Source: Hymenopellis radicata
Lineage: Eukaryota; Basidiomycota; Agaricomycetes; Agaricales; Physalacriaceae
Reading direction: 5' to 3'
Assembly (NCBI GenBank): GCA_015501595.1
Contig: JADNRX010000533.1
Coordinates: 1 to 35,145, forward strand
DNA length: 35,145 nt
The position numbers and the translations under genes are program-made. Below, in pieces: positions 28,289 through 35,145 of the stretch (the first letter of the stretch is position 1; every line of letters begins with the position of its first letter). The notes beneath the pieces are model-generated. The model saw only the letters and a program-made list of their open reading frames with translations. It did not search any database and was not told the DNA's origin.

Positions 28289-28901
28289 TTACTCTGACCA
28301 TCCGAAGTCCAACAGCATGTTGACCCCGTAAGAAGATAAATCGTATTTGTGCCGGAACGCTGCTGCAGGCAACATGACAATAGTCTCGTCATCGTTGGAA
28401 GGTGCAAGCGATGGCGATGATGTGGGTCGTCTACTGCGCGCAAATAGTGACCATAGCGAGCTGGCGACGCTGACTTTGGCTGGTGTGACGGCGGTAGAGG
28501 AGTTGTTGTTGTTGTTGGAGGACGCCCACCGCTTCTCCAGATCCTCCCTCATTCTGTTCACGGTGTTGTGCTCCCAGCGAGTCACATTGAAGGGCTCGAA
28601 GAAGGATCCAGAGGACATGTCGCACCAACACCGGTCAGCCGCGCGGATGGAGGTGGGGAGAGATTCTGTGTTATTGGCGATATCCGGGGGTAGAGACCAA
28701 AGTAGCGCCTCGCCGTAGGTCGTGACGTTTTCGGACCACGGCGTCGCTAATGAGGTGTCTAGGCTGAACGGCTGCCAGTAGCACGAGGACACGAATATAC
28801 TCGATATGAGCACGATGCAGTAGAAACTAGAATAGAATAGGATATGAGCCAAAACTCATCAAGTCATGATACAAGGAGACTTGCCATGGTTTTGCATGCA
28901 T
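28289..28901 (-). CDS. Possible secreted or membrane-anchored protein, unknown family
   Basis: Main exon about 28830-28289. The frame opens with a hydrophobic segment (FYCIVLISSIFVSSCYWQPF), typical of a signal peptide or anchor. Next are SLDTSLATPWSENVTTYGEA, RCWCDMSSGSFFEPFNVTRW, an Asn/Ser run, and a C-terminal part ending MLLDFGWSE. Several N-x-S/T sites fit secretion. No ATG exists in frame within the exon before the hydrophobic segment; ATG at 28901 joined through a GC-AG intron (donor GCAAGT at about 28884) would supply one. I do not recognise a named family, though similar WCD-containing proteins seem common in mushrooms. Confidence 0.5.
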
Positions 28902-29860
28902 TGTCAGCGAGAAAATGAATAAAAGGAGGAAATATGGAGGGGCCGTAGGGAGAGGGAGAAGGAGGAGAGGGAGAAACCATCGCGTACACCTGGACACAAT
29001 GTCATTTTCTGCAAATAGAACGGAAAACTTTTGACATACCACATTGTCGTTTTCTGAAATGAAAAAGCGTACAATTAACCCAAATAAGCAACGCGCGTAT
29101 CTCGCGGCGAATTGTCTTGCCAGAACGAGAAGAGGAAGAGAAGGTGGTGACGAAGTTGAGGTCGCCGGCAGAAAGACCCGGGTCCGATCTGTGTGTGCGT
29201 TCGGCGTGGGTGTCGCGACGCTGTTGGTCTCCATTGTCTGGGGTTGCGCTGGTGACTTCTGCTGGATGCGCTGGGATGCTTCTCTACGGGGTGCTGGTGG
29301 TGTCTTGAGGGTGGGCGCGTCTTGTGCTCATCTTCGAGGGTGCATCTTCACGGAGGTGTCGCGTCTCCGGGCGCGGTCTTCGCATGGGGTGGTGGTTGGA
29401 AGGAAAGAGGGCGTCTGTGTGACTGTGCTGGCGGTCGACCTGTGCTCCTCATATTCTCCTCCTCGGGGGTGCATCTTCGCGGGAGTGTCGTGTCGCGTTC
29501 TTCGTGGGTTGGATCTTCGGGTGGTGGTGGTGGGAAGGAAAGAGCATGGGTGTGTGGCTGTGCTGGTAGGTGACGTCTTCTGGTGGGCGACGTCTTGGGG
29601 TGGGCGGGTGCAGAGGAGTGCTCCTCAGGTGGGGGTGTCTTCGTGTCGTGTCGCGTGCATCTTCGTGTCGCGTGTATCTCCCGTATGTCGCGTGGTTGTT
29701 CACTCCGCTGGTGGTGAGACGACGGCAGAGTTCGGCCATCTTTTCTTGCAGGGCGAATACACCATACGGGGCAAGTATTCAGGTTTAAAACGCCTTTTAT
29801 GGGCGACCCTGCAAAAAAACGAGAGAAGTTGTACTGTTTTTGGTCACGTGATGGTGCAGT
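28902..29860. repeat. G/T-rich repetitive tract
   Basis: About 29200-29700 is strongly G/T-rich on the + strand, with imperfect repeats about 130-135 bp apart: GGGTGCATCTTC at 29338 and 29468, GGAAGGAAAGAG at 29398 and 29533, each followed by GTG-rich CTGTGCTGG. A long + strand frame (29044-29862) runs through it but shows no domain, and its composition follows the repeat, so I do not call it a gene. Confidence 0.5.
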
Positions 29861-29970
29861 AGGTTCATAATTGCGCATCTATCTACTACAAAACATGTAA
29901 CTAAAAAAAAGAGTCCCCTCAACACTATGGTTGAGGGGCATCTCCGCAGCAGAGGAACTCCAACCCCCAT

Positions 29971-30110
29971 GTGGCGCAGTCATCCGACGACATGACGGTC
30001 TCCATCCTAGCGGACCCGGGTAGCGTAATGGCGCCGCAGATCCAAGTCGACGTGTGGCGCAGTTAATCCGCCCAGGAATCGATCTTCAATCGAGCGGACC
30101 CGGGTAAGCG
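29971..30110 (+). repeat. Two diverged copies of a 55-bp unit
   Basis: GTGGCGCAGT...ATCC...AGCGGACCCGGGTA(A)GCG occurs at 29971-30024 and again at 30053-30110. TGGCGCAGT resembles a tRNA A box, but no complete tRNA can be folded. Confidence 0.5.
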
Positions 30111-30492
30111 ACTGGGCAAAGCATTAGGAGGAAAAACTTACCGAGTTGGGAAAGCACATAGAAACCAGTCTCCAGCCAGCAGATTTTGTAACCCTAGAAT
30201 AACACTTACTGTACTCGGTAGCTGCATAGAGACCAGTTGAGATTCATGATCGAACCATAGAAGACCCATCGGGGGATACACCGAAGAAGGCAGCTGTCAC
30301 ATTAGACATTAGTTCAATCAAGACAGATGAGAACAATGATAACGACGTACCCACGGGGATCGAGCACCGCCGACAAGAGGTCCCGAGCAACCGCGACGAC
30401 GTCCATAGTCATGCTCGCAGCAAAGGGTACGAGAACAAGTACCAGCCGAACATCAAGTCGTTCGAGTAGCGGTGCGTCTTGGAATGCCGGCA

Positions 30493-30743
30493 TCAAGATG
30501 TTGAGAGGAGATCTGAGAAACGGGTTAGACGCATCGCAAGAAACAACATGTAAACGTACCAGCTACACCACACAAACACCTTTCCAAATCCTCCGTAACG
30601 CCTTCTAACGCTGTCGGCATCATCTACATATCACTTCAGCACAGACAAGCAGAAAGAGCGGTGGAGAAACATACATATCCCAACACCTCTTTGCGACAAG
30701 GAGTGTAGAGGACACAACATTGGGGGTCGACGTTGAGGTTCAT
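30493..30743 (-). CDS. Possible small cysteine-containing protein, 50 aa, three exons
   Basis: Exons 30743-30675, 30623-30560 and 30512-30493 (minus), introns of 51 and 47 bp with GTATGT and GTACGT donors. Reads MNLNVDPQCCVLYTPCRKEV ... DLERCLCGVADLLSTS, five Cys in all, no signal peptide. A TATATAAA box on the minus strand (about 30854-30864) lies about 110 bp upstream. Function unknown. An alternative frame downstream (MPAFQDAPLLERLDVRLVLV) is open and hydrophobic, so the true 3' structure may differ. Confidence 0.35.
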
Positions 30744-30853
30744 GGTGACAGTGCTGAAGACAAGAAGAGTGTGTGTGAGAGAAGGACGACATCGCGTACT
30801 GACAGCAAGACGACATGGTGGGAGAACGAAGGAGAAGGAGCACGGAGAACAGG

Positions 30854-30864
30854 TTTATATACCT
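30854..30864 (-). promoter_or_regulatory. TATA box upstream of the small minus-strand gene
   Basis: Minus strand reads GTATATAAACC, a strong TATA element about 110 bp before the ATG at 30743. Confidence 0.45.
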
Positions 30865-31083
30865 GTCGGCTAATCCTCTTCCGTTTGTGAATCGGGTCCA
30901 AAGGTGATACCGATCGCGCGCCGGCTCCATCACATCAACACAAGAGAAAATTACGGACTGATCGCGCCGGTTCACAAGTGTGGCCAATTGAAAGATCTGG
31001 ACTTTCCAATAAACGGGCGGTTTTGCTGCTTTAAATTCATATATATGCATTGTTGTACAGCCTGTCGACGTCCGTAGAGTCAA

Positions 31084-32055
31084 GTAACGTATCCAGGTCG
31101 GGACAATATTTCAAAGTTCAAGTTGGCAGGGTTGTTGATACGGGCGCCACAGTCCGCGTACCTTCCTGACTCGGGGAACGGAGACTGGGACGTTAAATTT
31201 TACAGTCGTGTGGCCATTCTTGGTGTCTATCGTTCCGGAAATGTAACCGCGAGCCAGCCAATACAACGGGAATCGCATTCAATTCGACACAAGAGTACAA
31301 GAACGCTGCAAGAATTTCCGTCAGGGTACTGAAGAAGGAAAACACGTCAGACATTGTTGATCGGGAAACTGGAAAATAATCCTACCGCGCCGCAGAATCG
31401 GTTCTAGAGTATGTAGTGTCACAAGCACAGTCTTTCCCTACTCTCCGTCACGGCGCCGCCATTCCTCCAGAACGTCGCTACAGCTCTCCAATTAATTCCC
31501 CGAGAATCGCTGCCATTTTGAAGCCTGGAATGGGCTTGGGAGGAATGGTACGCCCAGGGAAACAATCTAGATTCACAGCTCACTAGTCGCGCTCGGATCG
31601 TACAGGAACGTTGTTGGAATCAAGAAAGGTTGGTTCAGAAGCACCAGAGCAGAAGATTCAAGGCTTAGGATTGTCCACAGAAAGGCCAGAGGTGCGTCGC
31701 AGTGTATTTTCTCGAACTGAAGCTTAAAACCATCGTCTTCAGCTGCGAACGAGGTCAACGCGTCCCAGTTGAGTTTCCCGTGGAGTTCCATCTCCAATAA
31801 GCCCAGGAAGTCGATTTTAGAAAGTGTCGAGGCCGTTCGAGGGGTGTAGAGATCAGCGTTCAAAACGACATGGCGGTTCGACGTCGAGGAGGACGTCGAT
31901 CACGACTCAGCCGAATGTGGAAGTTAGTCCTTCCGCTTCAACCACGATGAGCTCGAACGCGGGTTTCAACTTTGACGCGTCTGAGACCTCCAGGACGACA
32001 AACTCAACCCTCTGAGGTGTTGGACATGGTCAGAAACACTATACGAATCTGCGAA
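31084..32055. other. Unassigned region with one protein-like minus frame
   Basis: On the minus strand 31863-31573 is open (ADLYTPRTASTLSKIDFLGL ... DGFKLQFEK ... YDPSATSEL) but has no ATG at its start and an in-frame TGA immediately upstream. It may be an exon or a gene remnant. Nothing else recognisable. Confidence 0.3.
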
Positions 32056-32720
32056 GACTTGGACCGCGTGGATGCCCTCGCCGGGCAGGCTTTTGGTTCT
32101 GACAAAAGTGCGTTGTTCTCAACTTTTTTCAAGAGTAATTTCTCACACATTTGAATTCAGAATGCTGGGAAATGTCGTGATACTTCGGTGAGTAAAGTAC
32201 GTTTCCTACGTTCTTGAAATCTGATTTGAACTCATGTAGAATGGAAGTTGACAATGGCGACGGGTTCGTGTCGCCGCATCAAGACGCCACCCAGAGTCTT
32301 TGAGTCGGCCCTGTAACATGAGATATTGATCTCTGGGAAGCGACGGCTGTCCTCGCCGGACGGGCTTTTTAATTCAGACCAAAGTGCGTATTTCTCATTT
32401 CAATTTCGTCTCTATTTCTCATCAAATTACCTCAGAATCACCTCGATTCGGACGTTACCTTGCGACCTTACATTGGCTACTGTCTTGCCTTCGGACTGGA
32501 TTCGCTTAGGAAACGAGGAGGCGGCTGCGCCGCCTCCCGCGACGCCACCACAATTCTGAATCTCCCGCTTCGAGGCTTCTGCCTTGTGCGCACGGAATCT
32601 TCAATCTCGTCCGCGTATGGTGGCCTCGCCGGCCCGGCTTTTTTCCTAGGGAAAAAGTGAGTATTTCATGTTCATTTTCGCGAGTATTTCTGACCGTAAT
32701 TTCCGAAGTATTTCGTTGAC
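32056..32720 (+). repeat. Three diverged copies of a unit spaced about 275 bp
   Basis: CCTCGCCGG..GGCTTTT..., then AAAGTG(C/A)GTATTTC-type sequence, occurs at about 32073, 32350 and 32622. In each, the GTGCGT or GTGAGT after the shared block could be a splice donor, so these may be duplicated exon-intron pieces of a decayed gene. Confidence 0.45.
32517..32537. repeat. 9-bp perfect GC hairpin
   Basis: GGAGGCGGC, loop TGC, GCCGCCTCC. Confidence 0.85.
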
Positions 32721-35145
32721 TTTCCCATCAAATTCGGTACGTTTACGCTTCAGATTCGATCTCTCCTGAACATGACGATGTTTCAGGAGTCCTTCGCGGC
32801 CTCCAGGATCATTCCCACCTTATTCATCTCACTCGCGACAGGTTCAACATCAAGACTTCGAGTTTGTGAGCATGACGATTCTCGAACGCCGTCTGCGCTC
32901 CTCGGCAGCAGAGGCTTTGGATTTAGGATGAAACAGTTTGTTTTTTTGTTCTCTCTGTGCCGTGATACTCACAGCTTTGACATAGGGTGAACTAAACACG
33001 AGCCATACGACGCATCCCTCCGCCGCCACTCCAGGGATTAACGGATAAACTGCGCCCGTTGATGGCGATCTGGATCTCGCGGCTTTCGGTTTTATTTTCG
33101 AATTTGGACATAACACTCGGCGAACTTGATTGGGTGAGTTTGATTAATTTCCCTTAAATTCTACGCTAACCAATGAGCTCAGGGCTAGTATAACAGCAGT
33201 GACCAGCGGCGCTTCCGCCGCTGCGCTCGCGCTGCTCGCTTCTCACTGCTGGAACGCGTAACGAACGATATTGACGCCACACTTTCAACATCTCGAATGC
33301 GACGCCGAAAGGACTAGGGATCAAGACAACTAGAAGGACGGCGAACTGATGGAGCATGTCGTTATTGGTTTCTAGGGCCTTCGAAGCTAGGATCACGTCT
33401 GCAATTTGGAGACGCGAGGTACGTGCCGTTGAATTTGTTCGATCACTTTCGGAACTGACTCGTTGTACAGATCGTATCAACGGCGACGTTGTCGCCCTCT
33501 GGACTCCCTGATTCTTGTGGATATAGGGTTTTTGTCTGCCTAATTCTAGGTTCGCCTCGGCAGAGGGCTTGAGTGAATTTGGGACGATGCGAACCGTAGC
33601 CGCGTAGACGTAGCGCAGAATTATAGGTTATTCGTGTAGATAGTCATTCAGTCGTAGAATACTCGAAAATCCAACTTGTTCAAATTCTCTTGCCCGATTG
33701 AACCCAATGTCAACGAGAGTCTTCAAAAGTGTTACTTGCTTGACGTCAAATACCTACCTAAAAAACACCTCGTAGAATAGCCTATAGATGCCAAAATACC
33801 ACCAAGAGTCGAGTAAAGTATCCTACATAAACATGGTAAATAGCTAAAGTCGAGAAATTGGGACTTACCGTTACCACATGTCCTCGTTAACGATAAAGTG
33901 AGTATGCCCGAAACATCCAATGTGAACTTCCTGAAAACTTCAGTCAGGGGAGCCCAGAAGCCTATAGGATCGGTGCTATGAACCCTTAGTGTGATGTTCG
34001 TGTGTCGCCAAGGTGGATATCCCGTGTTGAGCACAGGATATTTCCTCCGCACCTCAGCGGGTATACCCAGTTGGACTTACTCCAGACCTCCAATCCTCGG
34101 AATTGACGGGGAAATGTCGAGTTGGAAGGTCCAGGCAGATCAGATCACCCAAGTGATCGGCAGCACTTGAACTCGCACCACGACGAGTCCGATGCTTGCG
34201 CTTACACCAACGCGTCCCCTTGTCCCTCGCTCTCTGACGACTCTCGGCAGCTTGAATTTACTTGGAATATAGCTCAGAGGCTTTACGTAATGCAATTTCC
34301 GACGGTGCTTGGAGGACTGAACGCGCTTTGAAGCCGACTTTTCGCGTCAACGCCTCAGCGAGGCGTACAGGACCCTGACAATCGATAGCATGAGGATTTC
34401 CTGACCCTGTGACGTGTCTGGGGACTCGACAATCTTATCTTGACCTCACGGACGCGGGGAAATGACGCAAGCCGTGGTCCTCCTCCTCCATCCCTGACAC
34501 TTTTCGAATTCGCGTTTTCCGCAAACTGGCCTGCGACTACGGACTTGTATGTACTCTGTCTAGACTTATTACCGGCGTCATCTTGGCCGTAACTACAATT
34601 ACACGACAATAATCATAAATTCAGTATGGACTCAGAAGTTCGTACCTTTTCCGCCGTTCAGTCGCTTCAATTCCAGCTGACCCTGTGTCATTTGATCAGA
34701 ACCAAGCGGCGACCTGTGTCCGCGCCAGAACGGAGGAGAGCGCAACGCGAAGCGGTGCGCATCTCCGCCTCGAAATTGAGATCTGTAAGTTTTCAGTTCT
34801 CCGTTTTTCAACGGCTCATTCTGACTCCCCATCAGAAGTCAGGGTTGTCTCCTTGAAACCGCTCCACTCGTTTGGAAGCTGGAAGATTTGCATGAATACG
34901 GCGAACCTCAGTACACTGCATTTACGAGAAGACAACTCTTGTTAGTTTGTGTTCTTGCGGGTGAAGCGGGTACAACAACTTTTGTAGTTCGACATTCATG
35001 CTCACAGGTAAGATATTTCCGCAGCTGTTACGCGTTCAGGGATCTTAATTCGCGTAGGACACTAGAAACGAGTTCCCGTGGCGTGCAAATAATTGGTTAC
35101 AAGTTCCGAACTTCTCGCCTTATCCAATATTCCCGATCACGGCGC
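32721..35145. other. Degenerate region with no recognised gene
   Basis: Open frames up to about 105 codons occur on both strands (for example 34052-33732 minus, with YPPWRHTNITLRVHSTDPIG; 34685-34945 plus), none with a domain I know. Apart from the nested hairpin at 33194-33251 I see nothing definite. Confidence 0.4.
33194..33251. repeat. Nested inverted repeat
   Basis: Outer arms CAGCAGTGA (33194-33202) and TCACTGCTG (33243-33251) enclose an inner hairpin AGCGGCG CTTC CGCCGCT-type stem at about 33205-33222. Confidence 0.7.

Noticed and set aside
29044..29862. 272-codon open frame on the + strand
   Set aside because: It follows the G/T-rich repeat tract; Gly/Val/Cys-rich composition and repeats at the DNA level explain it better than coding.
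29971..30110. Two tRNA genes
   Set aside because: Only an A-box-like word and partial T-arm-like sequence are present; no cloverleaf folds in either strand.
1..35145. CRISPR array, rRNA genes, prokaryotic operons
   Set aside because: No regularly spaced repeats, no rRNA-like sequence, and gene structure is eukaryotic throughout.

Overview
The window comes from a filamentous fungus, most likely a mushroom-forming basidiomycete (Agaricomycetes). Genes carry many short (about 45-70 bp) GT-AG introns. The host proteins (IMP3, a PrpF-like isomerase, a GFA protein, a DUF5648 repeat protein) have fungal forms. The transposase families resemble those I know from Agaricomycetes. I cannot name the species.

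Left half (1-18250): a nest of transposable elements. A transposase-like gene on the + strand enters from outside the window, runs through six exons to base 1550 and resumes at 15755. Its reading phase is preserved exactly across a 14.2-kb block that sits at an intron position. It ends at 18249, with two CGA-to-TGA-type stops, one frameshift and a 244-bp MITE in its tail. Inside the 14.2-kb block are two elements that look complete. (1) A 4,654-bp element (3934-8587) has terminal inverted repeats starting CTGTACTC and a TA target duplication. Its six exons, all joined in phase 0, encode a predicted 1,270-aa protein that fuses an Ulp1-like cysteine protease to a DDD-type (pogo/DDE_1-like) transposase. 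(2) A 4,312-bp hAT element (8849-13160) has a perfect 8-bp target duplication and a 13-exon, 1,036-aa transposase with BED finger, D-D-E residues and dimerisation domain. The rest of the block is non-coding: small hairpin repeats, a minisatellite, two 50-nt tRNA-like sequences lacking an anticodon arm, and a 26-bp perfect palindrome.

Middle (18251-27000): a 1,256-bp non-autonomous hAT relative with its own 8-bp duplication, then host genes: a probably mitochondrial PrpF-family isomerase (+), a secreted three-repeat DUF5648 protein (-), the rRNA-processing factor IMP3 (+, six exons), a small convergent ORF (-), an unrecognised ORF (-) and a GFA-type zinc protein (+).

Right part (27001-35145): the 3' end of a LINE with an RNase H remnant and a second copy of its tail, a possible secreted or membrane-anchored small protein, a G/T-rich repeat tract, a small cysteine-containing gene with a TATA box, and about 4 kb of degenerate sequence with diverged repeats and GC hairpins in which I recognise no gene.

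The most notable content is the intact Ulp1-protease/DDE-transposase fusion element together with a MITE that carries related ends, and the transposase gene that was split in an intron by a nested block.
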